A stretch of DNA of 64,000 nucleotides from Sphingomonas sp. (GTDB taxonomy: Bacteria; Pseudomonadota; Alphaproteobacteria; Sphingomonadales; Sphingomonadaceae). Of this stretch, positions 43,581-53,942 are shown piece by piece (positions within the stretch are counted from its first letter, which is position 1; the number at the start of each line of letters is the position of its first letter). The notes beneath the pieces were generated by a model, which ran no database searches, had not been told where the DNA came from, and saw only the letters and a list, made by a program, of their open reading frames with translations. The position numbers and the translations under genes are program-made. The stretch is from the NCBI GenBank assembly GCA_019635535.1, contig JAHBZH010000001.1, positions 2,686,381 through 2,750,380 on the forward strand. Reading direction: 5' to 3'.

Positions 43581-44506
43581 CAGATCGTCCTCGCGAGGTC
43601 GGCCGGGATCTGGCCCGGATCGGGCGGCGCCAGTTCCGGCACGCCGGACCCCGGCTCGCGAGTCACCCGCACCGTCATCCGCGCCGGATCGCGCATGTCG
43701 AAGCGCACGAAGCCGCGGCCCAGCAATTGCGTCTGCTGGTCCATCGCGGCGAAGCGGCGGATCGCGCGCAATGCCAGATCCTCGCCCTCGGGTAGGGTCA
43801 GCACCTCGCCGGTCTGGAAGCGCAGGTCCCAGCGCCGCCCGCCGACCCAGGTCGCGCCGGCCACCTGGGGCCGCAGATGCGGCACCGCGGCGAGCAGGCC
43901 CGCGAGCGAACCGAGATTGCGGTTCGCCGCCGCGCCGACCACCAAAGGCAGGTTCGGCATGTCCTCGATGCGCACCGCCTCCAGCACCACGCCTTCCGCA
44001 TCGACCAGGCTGAGATTCTGATTGCGCTGCCAGATCGCCGCCGGCCGCCGCTCGACGATGTCCACGACCAATGTGTCGGGCAGCCGACGCGACACTCGCG
44101 CCTCGCGGATCCAGCCGAAGCGCATCAGCCGGTCGCGCGTCGCGGCAAGATCGATCAGCGGCATCGCCATCGAAGGCTGATCGAAGGCGACATTGTAGAT
44201 GTCGAGCCGCGACACCCGGTCGGCGCCGTTGATCTCGACCCGGCGCATGGTGAAGCCGGCGCTGCCGATCCCTTCCCCGATCGCGGTCCCGGCATATTGC
44301 GGCAGACGCAGCACCAGCGCCGAACCGGCAATGACCCCGATGGCGACCAGGGCCAGCGCCCAGCGGCCGATCCTGCCCGCCGTTTCGGGCGCGAGGCCGG
44401 CGGATTCGAGCATGCCGGGCGCCTTCCTGCGCCGCGTATTGACCGCGCGCGGCGCGGCGCGGCCCTTGCCGCGCGCCTGGCTGCCCCGGGCGATCCGCGC
44501 GCTCAT
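43580..44506 (-). CDS. ftsQ: Cell division protein FtsQ
   Basis: Bitopic divisome protein of 308 residues. A basic cytoplasmic N-terminus (1-45) precedes one membrane helix (about 47-68), a POTRA domain (FTMRRVEINGADRVSRLDI, WIREARVSRRLPDTLVVDIVERRPAAIWQ) and the FtsQ beta domain. ATG 44506 overlaps the ddl stop by 4 nt. Recruits FtsL/FtsB and later divisome proteins. Confidence 0.95.
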   Translation of the reverse strand: MSARIARGSQARGKGRAAPRAVNTRRRKAPGMLESAGLAPETAGRIGRWALALVAIGVIAGSALVLRLPQYAGTAIGEGIGSAGFTMRRVEINGADRVSRLDIYNVAFDQPSMAMPLIDLAATRDRLMRFGWIREARVSRRLPDTLVVDIVERRPAAIWQRNQNLSLVDAEGVVLEAVRIEDMPNLPLVVGAAANRNLGSLAGLLAAVPHLRPQVAGATWVGGRRWDLRFQTGEVLTLPEGEDLALRAIRRFAAMDQQTQLLGRGFVRFDMRDPARMTVRVTREPGSGVPELAPPDPGQIPADLARTI

Positions 44507-45435
44507 GCCACCGCGTCCTCCAATGCCGCTTCGACGATCCTCTCGACCAAAGTCGCATAATCGATGCCGAGATGACGCGCCTGTTCGGGCACCAGGCTCA
44601 GCGGCGTCATCCCCGGCTGGGTGTTGACCTCCAGCAGGTAGAGCCCGTCCACGCCTTGTTCGTCGTCCCAGCGGAAATCGGCGCGCGACGTGCCCTTGCA
44701 GCCGAGCAGCCGGTGCGCCTTCAGCGCCATGTCGAGACAGGCGGCACGTATGTCGGCCGGAATGTCGGCGGGGCAGACATGCTCGGTCAGCCCGTCCGTA
44801 TATTTGGCGTCGTAATCGTAGAAACCGGATTTGGGCCGAAGCTCCGTCACCTCCAGCGCTTCGTCGCCGAGCACCGCCGTGGTCAGCTCGCGCCCCCTGA
44901 TGAAGGGCTCGGCGAGCAGCCGGTCGAAATGCCGCCAAGGCCCTTCGGTGTCGCGCCCGATCGGCCGGCCGTAATTGCCGCCCTCGGTCACGATCGCGAC
45001 GCCGACCGACGAGCCCTCGTTGACCGGCTTCAGCACATAGGGCCTTGGCAGAGGATCGGCCTCGTACAGGCTCTCGCTCGCCACGATCTCCCCCGCCGGC
45101 ATGCGGATGCCGTGCGGCACGAGGACCATCTTGGTCAATTCCTTGTCGATCGCGATCACCGAGGTTTCGAGGCCCGAATGGGTGTAGCTTATGCCCATCA
45201 GGTCCATCAGCCCCTGCACCGTCCCGTCCTCGCCCGGCGTGCCGTGCAGCGCGTTGAACACCACGTCGGGTTTCGCCTCGGCGAGCCGCTGCGCGATGCC
45301 CCGGTCCATGTCGATCCGCGTCACCTTGTGCCCCCGGCTCTCCAGCGCGCCGGCGACGCCGTTGCCGCTGGTCAGCGACACCTCGCGCTCGGCCGACCAG
45401 CCGCCCATCAGCACCGCGATGTGGAGCTTACGCAA
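44503..45435 (-). CDS. ddl: D-alanine--D-alanine ligase
   Basis: ATP-grasp ligase making the D-Ala-D-Ala dipeptide for MurF, 310 residues. Visible are MGGWSAEREVSLTSG at the N-terminus, HGTPGEDGTVQGLMDLMGISYTHSG, PYVLKPVNEGSSVGV and the metal-binding ADFRWDDEQGVDGLYLLEVNTQPGMT. It overlaps murB by 8 nt and ftsQ by 4 nt, so it is fully embedded in the dcw cluster. Confidence 0.97.
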   Translation of the reverse strand: MRKLHIAVLMGGWSAEREVSLTSGNGVAGALESRGHKVTRIDMDRGIAQRLAEAKPDVVFNALHGTPGEDGTVQGLMDLMGISYTHSGLETSVIAIDKELTKMVLVPHGIRMPAGEIVASESLYEADPLPRPYVLKPVNEGSSVGVAIVTEGGNYGRPIGRDTEGPWRHFDRLLAEPFIRGRELTTAVLGDEALEVTELRPKSGFYDYDAKYTDGLTEHVCPADIPADIRAACLDMALKAHRLLGCKGTSRADFRWDDEQGVDGLYLLEVNTQPGMTPLSLVPEQARHLGIDYATLVERIVEAALEDAVA

Positions 45436-46330
45436 CGCTTACTCCCACTCTTTGTATCTCCCACTCCAGCACCACGCCCGCCTTCGCCTTCACCCGCGCG
45501 CGCACCTCCTCGCCCAGCGCCTCGATGTCCGCGCTCGTCGCATTGCCCAGATTGAGCAGGAAATTGCAGTGCTTTTCGGACACCTGCGCGTCGCCGATGC
45601 GATGCCCGCGCAGACCCGCTTCGTCGATCAGCCGCCAGGCCTTGTCGCCCGGCGGATTCTTGAAGGTCGATCCGCCCGTCCGGCTCCTCAGCGGCTGGCT
45701 GAGCTCCCGCTCGGCCGCGATCCGGTCCATCTCCGCCTGAATAGTGGCCTTCTCGCCGGAATGCCCCCGGAAGGTCGCGCCGATCACGATCGCGCCCGCC
45801 GGCAGCGCGCTATGGCGATAGGTATAGCCCAGCTCCGCCAGCGCCAGCCTCCGCCGCTCGCCAGAGCGCAGCACGATCTCGCAGTCGATCAGGATATCCT
45901 TCACCTCGCGGCCATAGGCGCCGCCGTTCATCCGCACGAAGCCGCCGACCGTGCCGGGGATCGAGCGCAGGAACTCCAGCCCTGCGATCCCCGCGTCCCG
46001 CGCCGTCGAGGAGACGAGGATGCCGCTCGCTCCGCCGCCGCAGGACAAGGTCACATCGTCCATCCGCTCGACCTTGGCGAAGGCTTTGCCGAGCCGCACC
46101 ACCGCGCCCGGCACCCCGCCGTCGCGCACGATGAGGTTGGAGCCGAGCCCGAGCCCCATCACCGGCACAGCCGGATCGAGATGCGCGAGGAAATCGCTGA
46201 GATCCTCCGCATCCTTCGGTTCGAACAACCACTCCGCCGTCCCGCCCGATTTGAACCAGACGAGCGGCGCCAGCGGCGCCTTTGGCGTCAGCCTGCCGCG
46301 CACGGCCGGCATGTCGATGACGGCGTTCAT
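45428..46330 (-). CDS. murB: UDP-N-acetylenolpyruvoylglucosamine reductase
   Basis: FAD/NADPH enzyme forming UDP-MurNAc, 300 residues. FAD-binding segments are [20 protein letters not shown] and [21 protein letters not shown]. The catalytic region is [28 protein letters not shown], with Ser donating a proton and [10 protein letters not shown] near the end. Type I-like length. ATG 46330 overlaps the murC stop. Confidence 0.96.
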   Translation of the reverse strand: MNAVIDMPAVRGRLTPKAPLAPLVWFKSGGTAEWLFEPKDAEDLSDFLAHLDPAVPVMGLGLGSNLIVRDGGVPGAVVRLGKAFAKVERMDDVTLSCGGGASGILVSSTARDAGIAGLEFLRSIPGTVGGFVRMNGGAYGREVKDILIDCEIVLRSGERRRLALAELGYTYRHSALPAGAIVIGATFRGHSGEKATIQAEMDRIAAERELSQPLRSRTGGSTFKNPPGDKAWRLIDEAGLRGHRIGDAQVSEKHCNFLLNLGNATSADIEALGEEVRARVKAKAGVVLEWEIQRVGVSVA

Positions 46331-47736
46331 GATCCACGCGCCTTGCAGATGCCGTCGGCCAGCCCCGCCGCCCATTTGGTGATGTCGCCCGCGCCCAGAC
46401 AGATCACCATGTCCCCCGGCGCGGCGAGGCTCTTGAGCTTGGCGCACACATCGTCCACATCCGCGACCGCATAGGCGCCCAGATGGCCGCGCTGCTTCAG
46501 CCCCTCGACCAGAACCTCGTGATCGACACCTTCGATCGGCGCCTCACCCGCCGCGAAGACCGGGGCGACCAGCACCAGATCGGCATCGTTGAACGCGCCC
46601 TGGAAGTCCTCGAACAGCGACTGGAGCCGGGTGAAGCGATGCGGCTGCACCACCGCGATCACACGGCCCTCGGCGCCCTCGCGCGCCGCCGACAGCACGG
46701 CTTTGATTTCCACCGGATGGTGGCCGTAATCGTCGATGATCGTCACGCCGTCGACCTCGCCGACCTTGGTGAAGCGCCGCTTCACTCCGCCGAACTGGTC
46801 GAAGCCGCGCGCGATCACCTCGTCCGATATGCCCAGCTCGATCGCCACGCCGATCGCGGCGAGCGCGTTCTGGACATTGTGCCGCCCCGGCATCGGCAGG
46901 TGCACACCCGCGATCACGCGCTGCTCGCCGGCCCGGTCGCGCACTGTCACGTCGAACCTGTTGCCGCCCGGCACCGGCTCGACATTGTCGCCGCGAATAT
47001 CGGCCTGCGCCGCGAAGCCGTAAGTGACGATCCGCCGGTCGCGCAGGCGGGGGATGATCCCCTGCACCTCGGGATGATCGACGCAGAGCAGGGCCGCGCC
47101 GTAGAAGGGCACATTCTCGACGAACTCGACATAGGCGTCCTTCGCCCGCTCGAACGAGCCGTAATGGTCGAGATGCTCGGGATCGATATTGGTGACGACC
47201 GCGATCGTGCCGTCGAGCCGGAGGAAGGAGCCGTCGCTCTCGTCGGCCTCCACCACCATCCAGTCGGACTTGCCGAGCCGGGCGTTGGAGCCATAGGCGT
47301 TGATGATCCCGCCATTGATGACGGTGGGATCGATCCCGCCCGCGTCCAGCATCGCCGCGATCATCGACGTGGTGGTCGTCTTGCCGTGCGTCCCCGCCAC
47401 CGCGACGGTGGACTTCAAACGCATCAGCTCGGCCAGCATCTCGGCGCGGCGCACCACCGGGATGCGCCGCTCATAGGCCGCGACGACCTCCGGATTGTCC
47501 TTGCGGATCGCCGTCGAGATCACGACGACGGCGGCGTCGCCCAGATTGTCGGCGCTCTGCCCGATCGCGACCGGGATGCCCTTCTTGCGCAACCCCTCGA
47601 CGACATAGCCTTCGGCGGAATCCGATCCCTGCACCTGATAGCCCAGGATCTTCATCACCTCGGCGATGCCGGACATGCCGATGCCGCCGATGCCGACGAA
47701 GTGGATCGTGCCGATATCGGTGCCCACGCCCCTCAT
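46327..47736 (-). CDS. murC: UDP-N-acetylmuramate--L-alanine ligase
   Basis: Mur ligase adding L-Ala to UDP-MurNAc, 469 residues. The UDP-binding glycine loop is [18 protein letters not shown], the ATP loop [18 protein letters not shown], then [12 protein letters not shown] and [14 protein letters not shown]. Overlaps murG (ATGA) and murB. Confidence 0.97.
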   Translation of the reverse strand: MRGVGTDIGTIHFVGIGGIGMSGIAEVMKILGYQVQGSDSAEGYVVEGLRKKGIPVAIGQSADNLGDAAVVVISTAIRKDNPEVVAAYERRIPVVRRAEMLAELMRLKSTVAVAGTHGKTTTTSMIAAMLDAGGIDPTVINGGIINAYGSNARLGKSDWMVVEADESDGSFLRLDGTIAVVTNIDPEHLDHYGSFERAKDAYVEFVENVPFYGAALLCVDHPEVQGIIPRLRDRRIVTYGFAAQADIRGDNVEPVPGGNRFDVTVRDRAGEQRVIAGVHLPMPGRHNVQNALAAIGVAIELGISDEVIARGFDQFGGVKRRFTKVGEVDGVTIIDDYGHHPVEIKAVLSAAREGAEGRVIAVVQPHRFTRLQSLFEDFQGAFNDADLVLVAPVFAAGEAPIEGVDHEVLVEGLKQRGHLGAYAVADVDDVCAKLKSLAAPGDMVICLGAGDITKWAAGLADGICKARGS

Positions 47737-48899
47737 GCCGGCACTCCGTTGGCGGGCATTTCCCGGAAGGAGGGCGCGCCGACATAGGCCGGATCGGCAT
47801 CGGGATGACGCCCCACCCGCTCGACCAGATCGGCGAGCGCCCTGGCCGCGTCGGGCCTGCCCACCGCCTTGGCCCGCCCGGCCGCATTGGTCAGCGCAAC
47901 CGGATCGAGCGCCAGCTTCTGCATCTGCTTGGCCAGCTCGATCGGCGTGAACCTCTCCTGCGCGATCGCCCGCGCGCCGCCCGCCTTCGCCATCTCGCGG
48001 GCATTGGCGGTCTGGTGATCGTCGGTGGCCGACGGGAGCGGGATCAGGATCGCCGGCCGCCCCGCCGCCGTCAGCTCGGCGATGGTCGAGGCCCCGGCCC
48101 GCGCGATGATAAGATGCGACCAGGCCAGCCGCTCCGGCAGGTCCGGCATATAGGTGGCCAGCTCCGCCGGAATCCCCAGCGCCGCATAGCGCGCGCGCAC
48201 CTGCTCGATATCCTCGGGCCGGCATTGCTGCGTCACCTGCAGCCGCCGCCGGAAATGCTCGGGCAGCAGCGCCAGCCCCTCCGGCACCACGTCGGACAGG
48301 ATCGACGCCCCCTGGCTCCCGCCGGTGACGAGCAGGCGGAACACGCCATCCTCGTCCAACACCGGAAAAGGCTGGTCGCGTAAGCTGAGCACCTCGTCGC
48401 GCACCGGATTGCCGACCAGATGGACCTTGTGCGCCGCCTTGGCCGGCAGCCGGTCGATCGTCTCATAAGCGGTCGCGATCGCGTCCACGCGCGCGGCGAC
48501 CAGCCGGTTCACCCGGCCGAGCACCGCATTCTGCTCGTGGATCAAGGTGGGAATGTTGGCCTTGCGTGCCGCCAGCAGCGCCGGGAAGGCCGGATAACCG
48601 CCGAAGCCGATCACCGCCGATGGCTTGAACGTCTCGTAGAGCCGCCCGGCCATGGTCCGCCCGGTCAGGATCGAGCGCGCCGCCCTGAGCCAGCCGATCG
48701 GCCCGCCCGCGATGCGGCCGGCGGGCAGGATATGAACCTGCACATTGTCGAACAGCCCCGGGATGCGCGCGCCGCGATCGTCGGTGACCAGCGCGCAGCG
48801 ATGGCCGCGCGCCAGCAATTCCTCGGCGAGCGCATGGGCCGGCATCATGTGCCCGCCCGTGCCGCCCGCAGCCAGGACATAATGGTGCGAGAAACTCAT
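47733..48899 (-). CDS. murG: Lipid II synthase MurG
   Basis: GT-B glycosyltransferase adding GlcNAc to lipid I at the inner membrane face, 388 residues. [21 protein letters not shown] is the N-terminal G-loop, [15 protein letters not shown] and [13 protein letters not shown] follow, and [24 protein letters not shown] and TDDHQTANA bind UDP-GlcNAc. Start and stop overlap ftsW and murC by 4 nt. Confidence 0.97.
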   Translation of the reverse strand: MSFSHHYVLAAGGTGGHMMPAHALAEELLARGHRCALVTDDRGARIPGLFDNVQVHILPAGRIAGGPIGWLRAARSILTGRTMAGRLYETFKPSAVIGFGGYPAFPALLAARKANIPTLIHEQNAVLGRVNRLVAARVDAIATAYETIDRLPAKAAHKVHLVGNPVRDEVLSLRDQPFPVLDEDGVFRLLVTGGSQGASILSDVVPEGLALLPEHFRRRLQVTQQCRPEDIEQVRARYAALGIPAELATYMPDLPERLAWSHLIIARAGASTIAELTAAGRPAILIPLPSATDDHQTANAREMAKAGGARAIAQERFTPIELAKQMQKLALDPVALTNAAGRAKAVGRPDAARALADLVERVGRHPDADPAYVGAPSFREMPANGVPA

Positions 48900-50098
48900 C
48901 CGCCGCCGCTCCGTTTCACCACATAAGGCGAGCGGTGAAGATAGGGGTTGCGGCGGCTGAAGGCGAGCAGCAAGCCGAAGCCGATGGAAAGCGCGATCAT
49001 CGACGATCCGCCATAGGAGATGAACGGCAGGGTCATGCCCTTGGACGGGGCGATATGGACGTTGACCGCCATGTTGATCAGCGCCTGCAGCCCGAACTGG
49101 CAGACGAGGCCGGCGCCGGCCAGCACGACGAACTTGTCCTCCTCGTGCAGCATCCGGATCAGCACCCGCCCGACGATGAACATGTAGAGCAGGGCGATGG
49201 CGAGGCAGGCGATGATGCCGAACTCCTCGCCGATCACCGAGAAGATATAGTCGGTGTGCGGCTCCGGCAGGTGGAACTTGCGCACGCCCGCCCCCGGCCC
49301 CGCACCGAACAGGCCGCCGGCGGTGAGCGTGCGCATCGCCGCCTCGACCTGATAGGTGTCGCCTTCGGAGAAGAGGAAGCCGTCGATCCGGGCGGTCGCG
49401 ACGGGATAGAAGAAATAGGCCAGCACGATCGCCGTTACGCCCGCCGCGCCCAGCATGTAGAGGAACCGCATCGGCGCGCCGGACAGCGCCAGCAGCAGCA
49501 CCCAGGCCGCGCCGAAGATGATCGTCTCGCCGAAATTGGGCTGCTGCATGAGCAGCAGCGCGATGATGCCGGTGATCGCCCCGGTCAGCGGCACCATCGG
49601 CAGCGACGGATCCTTGTCCTTCAGGGAGAGCAGCCAGGCGACCGCGACGATATAGAGCGGCTTCAGGAATTCGGACGGCTGGAACTGGGTGAAGCCGACG
49701 CCGAGCCAGCGCCGCGCGCCGTTCACCTCCTGCCCGATGACCGGCACCAGGAAGAGCAAAACGGCGAACGCGATCGCGCCCAGGATGGCGAAGCGCCGCG
49801 CCAGATGCTTGGGCAGCATCGACACGCCGATCATCACCGGAATGGCGAGCAGTATCCAGACGAGCTGGCGGTAGAAATAGTGCAGCGGCGCGAAGGTCAC
49901 GGCGCCGCCCGAATAACGCTGCGCCGCCGCCGGCGAGGCCGCCGCCACCGCGATCAGCCCGATCGCGATCAGCACCGCGACGAGGACGAGCAGCAGCTTG
50001 TCGATCTCCCAGAACCAGCGCCCGATCGCGCTGCGGTCGGACCGGCCGAGCCGCGCCGCGCGATTGGCCTGGACGGCGTCGAACGCGTCCGTGCTCAT
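48896..50098 (-). CDS. ftsW: SEDS peptidoglycan polymerase FtsW
   Basis: Septal peptidoglycan glycosyltransferase of the SEDS family, 400 residues with about ten membrane helices. Motifs are GARRWLGVGFTQFQPSEFLK, PNFGETIIFGAAWVLLL, PEPHTDYIFSVIGEEFGIIACL with the conserved HTD(F/Y)IF(A/S) loop, and PFISYGGSSMIALSIGFGLLL. It works with the FtsI encoded in the same cluster. Confidence 0.96.
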   Translation of the reverse strand: MSTDAFDAVQANRAARLGRSDRSAIGRWFWEIDKLLLVLVAVLIAIGLIAVAAASPAAAQRYSGGAVTFAPLHYFYRQLVWILLAIPVMIGVSMLPKHLARRFAILGAIAFAVLLFLVPVIGQEVNGARRWLGVGFTQFQPSEFLKPLYIVAVAWLLSLKDKDPSLPMVPLTGAITGIIALLLMQQPNFGETIIFGAAWVLLLALSGAPMRFLYMLGAAGVTAIVLAYFFYPVATARIDGFLFSEGDTYQVEAAMRTLTAGGLFGAGPGAGVRKFHLPEPHTDYIFSVIGEEFGIIACLAIALLYMFIVGRVLIRMLHEEDKFVVLAGAGLVCQFGLQALINMAVNVHIAPSKGMTLPFISYGGSSMIALSIGFGLLLAFSRRNPYLHRSPYVVKRSGGG

Positions 50099-51429
50099 AA
50101 CGCCTCCACCGCGTCGCGAAACGCCTGGCCCCGCGCCTCATAATCCCGGAACTGGTCGAACGAGGCCGAAGCCGGGGAGAGCAAAACCACCTCCCCCGCC
50201 TTCGCCGCCGCCGCCGCGTCCCGCACGGCCCGATCCAGCACGATCGATTGCGTCACCGGCACCCTGCCCTCCAGCAGCCGCGCGAACATCGGCCCGGACT
50301 CCCCGATCGTATAGGCCGCCCGGACATGGCCGAGTTCCGCCTCGCACGGCCCCAGGCTCTCGGTCTTGGCCAGCCCGCCCAGGATCCAGTGCACATCCGG
50401 AAAGGCCGCCAGCGCCGGCGCCGCCGAATCCGCATTGGTCGCCTTGCTGTCGTTGACGAAGAGGACACCATCCTTCTCCCGCACTCGCTCCATACGGTGC
50501 GGGAGGCCGGGATAGGTTTGCAGGCCTTCATCTATTTGTTCGGTGCTTAGTCCCAACGCGAAGCATACGGCCAGCGCCGCGCCAGCATTCTCGGCATTAT
50601 GCGGGCCTTGTAGCGAGGGCCAGTCAGACTGAACCGATTTCCACTTAGTATTGTCGAATGCATCCCAGAGATCGGCGGGGTCTTGCATCGTATAGCTTGG
50701 TTGGCAGCGGACGTTACGGCCGGATTCAAAATAGCGGTCATAAGTTTGCCGCCGCTGCGCATGAAAGGATGATCCGAAGACGATGGCACGATCGGTGGAC
50801 TGCATCTCGAGCAGCCTTTCCTTCGAAGCCGCATAGGCTTCGAAGCTCTCATACCGATCGAGATGATCCGGCGTCACGTTGAGCAGCACCGCGACGTCGC
50901 AATCGAGGCTGAAGGTCAGGTCGATCTGATAGCTCGACAGCTCCAGCACATAGATCCCGCCCTCCGGCAACGGGTCCTGCGCGAGAATGGGAAGCCCGAT
51001 ATTGCCGCCCATCGTCGCCGGCACGCCGGCGGTCTTGAGGATATGGTGAACCAGAGCGGTGGTCGTCGACTTGCCGTTCGTCCCCGTGATCCCGACCACC
51101 TTGTGCGGCGGCAGACTCGCGCGCGCCTGCGCGAACAATTCGATGTCGCCGATCACCGGTACGCCGAACCTCGCCGCATGGCCCGCGATAGGATGCCGGT
51201 TCAGCGGCACGCCGGGCGAGACGACGACGCCGGCAAAGCCGGTGAGGTCCGTCTCAAGCGGATCGGCGAGCCTTACCTTGCCCGTCAAGGCCGCCCGCGC
51301 CTCCTCCTTCGCGTCCCAGGCCACGACCTCCGCCCCGCTCGCCACCAGCGCCTCGACCGTCGCCACACCGGAGCGGGCCAACCCCAGCACGGCGTAGCGC
51401 TTGCCGGCGAAGGCGGGGCTCGTAATCAT
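50095..51429 (-). CDS. murD: UDP-N-acetylmuramoylalanine--D-glutamate ligase
   Basis: Mur ligase adding D-Glu, 444 residues. [21 protein letters not shown] is the N-terminal loop, [21 protein letters not shown] the ATP loop, and [10 protein letters not shown] and [13 protein letters not shown] are typical of MurD. Roughly 50.50-50.88 kb, covering the middle of the protein ([20 protein letters not shown] onward), has clearly lower GC and different codon choice than the flanks, and reads through an unusual stretch rich in Ser, Tyr and Gln. The frame is intact, so the enzyme is probably functional but mosaic. Confidence 0.95.
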   Translation of the reverse strand: MITSPAFAGKRYAVLGLARSGVATVEALVASGAEVVAWDAKEEARAALTGKVRLADPLETDLTGFAGVVVSPGVPLNRHPIAGHAARFGVPVIGDIELFAQARASLPPHKVVGITGTNGKSTTTALVHHILKTAGVPATMGGNIGLPILAQDPLPEGGIYVLELSSYQIDLTFSLDCDVAVLLNVTPDHLDRYESFEAYAASKERLLEMQSTDRAIVFGSSFHAQRRQTYDRYFESGRNVRCQPSYTMQDPADLWDAFDNTKWKSVQSDWPSLQGPHNAENAGAALAVCFALGLSTEQIDEGLQTYPGLPHRMERVREKDGVLFVNDSKATNADSAAPALAAFPDVHWILGGLAKTESLGPCEAELGHVRAAYTIGESGPMFARLLEGRVPVTQSIVLDRAVRDAAAAAKAGEVVLLSPASASFDQFRDYEARGQAFRDAVEAL

Positions 51430-52496
51430 CTGACCTTGAGCGTCGCCAGCCCCGCCAGCGCCAACACGAAGGAGATGATCCAGAAACGGATCACGACCGT
51501 CGGCTCGCTCCAGCCGAGCTGCTCGAAATGGTGGTGGATCGGCGCCATGCGGAAGATGCGCTTGCCGGTGCGCTTGAAGTAGAAGACCTGGATGATGACG
51601 CTCATCGCCTCCACGACGAACAGCCCGCCGATGATGCCGAGCACGATCTCGTGCCGGGTCGCCACCGCGATCGCGCCGAGCGCCCCGCCCAAGGCGAGGC
51701 TCCCGGTGTCGCCCATGAAGACGGCGGCCGGCGGCGCGTTGAACCAGAGGAAGGCGAGCCCGGCCCCGACGATCGCGGCGCACAGGACGGTGAGGTCGCC
51801 CACGCCCGGCACGTGCGGGATGCCGAGATAGGCGGAGAAGATCGCGTTGCCGACCAGATAAGCGATGACGATGAAGGCGAGGCTGGCGATGATCACCGGC
51901 ATGGTCGCCAGCCCGTCCAGCCCGTCGGTCAGGTTCACCGCATTGCCGAAAGCGACGACGACGAAGGCGGCGAACAGGATGTACAAGGGGCCGAGATCGA
52001 TCACCGGCCCGTTGTAGAAGGGGATGTAGAGATCGCCGTCGAACCCGCCGAGGATCAGCCAGCAGCCGAACAGGGCGACCAGGAATTCGCCCGCCAGCCT
52101 TACCCTGCCGGACACCCCGGCATGGTGGCGCTTCTTCACCTTGTCGTAATCGTCGAGAAAGCCGATCAGGCCGAAGCCAGTGATGATCAGCAGGCAACCC
52201 CACAGATAGCGGCTGGAGAAATCCATCCACAGCAGCATCGCGACGATCAGCGAGGTCAGGATCATCAGCCCGCCCATGGTCGGCGTGCCGCGCTTGGCGA
52301 GATGGCTCTGCGGGCCGTCGTCGCGGATCGGCTGGCCCTTGCCCTGGCGCACGCGCAGCCAGCCGATGAACTTCGGGCCGATGATGAGGCCCAGGAACAA
52401 GGCCGTCGCGGTCGCCGCGCCGGCCCGGAACGTGATGTAGCGGAAGAGGTTCAGCCCTCCCGGAAAACCCAGCTGTTCGGCCAGCCACAGAAACAT
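51426..52496 (-). CDS. mraY: Phospho-N-acetylmuramoyl-pentapeptide transferase MraY
   Basis: Integral membrane enzyme forming lipid I, 356 residues with ten helices. Catalytic and substrate motifs are [49 protein letters not shown] and [24 protein letters not shown]. Overlaps murD (ATGA) and begins at the murF stop. Confidence 0.97.
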   Translation of the reverse strand: MFLWLAEQLGFPGGLNLFRYITFRAGAATATALFLGLIIGPKFIGWLRVRQGKGQPIRDDGPQSHLAKRGTPTMGGLMILTSLIVAMLLWMDFSSRYLWGCLLIITGFGLIGFLDDYDKVKKRHHAGVSGRVRLAGEFLVALFGCWLILGGFDGDLYIPFYNGPVIDLGPLYILFAAFVVVAFGNAVNLTDGLDGLATMPVIIASLAFIVIAYLVGNAIFSAYLGIPHVPGVGDLTVLCAAIVGAGLAFLWFNAPPAAVFMGDTGSLALGGALGAIAVATRHEIVLGIIGGLFVVEAMSVIIQVFYFKRTGKRIFRMAPIHHHFEQLGWSEPTVVIRFWIISFVLALAGLATLKVR

Positions 52497-53899
52497 CAGT
52501 CTTCCCCTGTTCCGAACGAGCCGGGAGGCGCGCTCGCCAGCGCCTCGACGAGGGCGGCAAGTCCGATCGAATTGGATCCCTTGACGAGGACGGCGTCCCC
52601 CGGGCCGATCGCCGCGCGGGCGAGATCGATGGCGGTCGCCGTGTCCGGCACATGCGTCATTTCGATCGCCGGGCCAAGCGCTTTCGCGAGCGCTTCCATC
52701 TCCGCGCCGACCAGGATGGCACGCTCGACCCGCGCCGCCGCGAGCGCCCAGGCCAAAGCGGCGTGGAAATCGGCGCTGCCCTCGCCCAGCTCGCGCATCG
52801 CGCCGAGCACCGCGATCCGCCGCCCGGCCACCTCCTCTTCGCCCAGCATCTTCAGCGTCGCCGCCATCGAGGCCGGATTGGCGTTGTAGCTTTCGTCGAT
52901 CAGCAGCGCCTCGCCGCCCGCGACCGCGATGCGCCACCGCTCGCCCCGGCCCTTCAGCCCGCCGAGATCGGCCAGCGCCAGCCCCGCCTGGGCAAGATCG
53001 CCGCCCGCCGCCTGCACCGCGGCGATCACCGCCAGGCTGTTTGCCACCCAGTGCGCGCCGGCCTGGCCGATCGTGTAGCTCAGTTGCCCGCCGGACAGGG
53101 TCGCCGTCACCAGCGTTCCGCCCCGGGGCGCGCGCACGGCATAGGCCGCGCGCACATCCGCGCCCTCCTCCAGTCCGAAGGTCACGATCCTGTCGGCATG
53201 AGGCCGCGCGGCGGCGATCAGCCGGTCGCGATGCGGGCTGTCGAACGGCACAATCGCGGTTCCCCCCGGCTCCAGCCCCTGGAATATCTCGCCCTTCGCG
53301 TCGGCTATCTCCGCCTCGCTGGCGAAGAACTCCCGGTGCGCCGGCGCGATGGCGGTGACGATCGCGACATGGGGGCGCACCAGCCGGGTCAGCGCGGCCA
53401 GCTCGCCGGGATGGCTCATGCCCATCTCGAAAATGCCATAGCGCGTCTCGCGCGGCATCCGGGCGAGCGAGAGCGGCACGCCGGTATGATTGTTGTAGCT
53501 CTTGACCGAGCGGTGCGCGCGGCCCGGCGCATGGCGATCGAGCGCGGCGAACAAAGCCTCCTTGGTCCCGGTCTTGCCGACCGAGCCGGTCACCCCGATC
53601 ACCCTGGCGTTCGTCCGCGCCCGCGAGGCGCGTCCCAGCTCATTGAGCGCCGCGAAGCTGTCCGCCACCCGCACATGCGGATGCGCCGTCGCCTCGCTGG
53701 CGATCGCGCCCGCCGCGCCGGCGGCGAAGGCCTTTTCGAGGAAGAGATGCCCGTCGGTCGTCTCGCCCTTCATCGCGACGAACAGGTCGCCCGGTCCGAT
53801 CTCGCGCGAGTCGAAGGCGACGCCATCGACCATGAAATCGCCGCTGGCGATTCCGTCCGTCGCGTCCGCGATCTCGGTGGCGGTCCAAAGGGCCATCAT
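52496..53899 (-). CDS. murF: UDP-N-acetylmuramoyl-tripeptide--D-alanyl-D-alanine ligase
   Basis: Adds the D-Ala-D-Ala dipeptide to the nucleotide precursor, 467 residues. It has [25 protein letters not shown] in the N-domain, ATP loop [36 protein letters not shown] and [18 protein letters not shown]. Its stop overlaps the mraY start by 1 nt, and murE ends 43 nt upstream. Confidence 0.96.
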   Translation of the reverse strand: MMALWTATEIADATDGIASGDFMVDGVAFDSREIGPGDLFVAMKGETTDGHLFLEKAFAAGAAGAIASEATAHPHVRVADSFAALNELGRASRARTNARVIGVTGSVGKTGTKEALFAALDRHAPGRAHRSVKSYNNHTGVPLSLARMPRETRYGIFEMGMSHPGELAALTRLVRPHVAIVTAIAPAHREFFASEAEIADAKGEIFQGLEPGGTAIVPFDSPHRDRLIAAARPHADRIVTFGLEEGADVRAAYAVRAPRGGTLVTATLSGGQLSYTIGQAGAHWVANSLAVIAAVQAAGGDLAQAGLALADLGGLKGRGERWRIAVAGGEALLIDESYNANPASMAATLKMLGEEEVAGRRIAVLGAMRELGEGSADFHAALAWALAAARVERAILVGAEMEALAKALGPAIEMTHVPDTATAIDLARAAIGPGDAVLVKGSNSIGLAALVEALASAPPGSFGTGED

Positions 53900-53942
53900 T
53901 CCCCCTCCCGCAAGCGGAAAAAGAAGACGAATGCCGAGCCCC

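Noticed and set aside
40665..44021. A 1118-codon plus-strand frame opposite ftsZ, ftsA and ftsQ
   Set aside because: Same shadow effect; the minus-strand genes are unmistakable and the antisense product has no recognisable domain.
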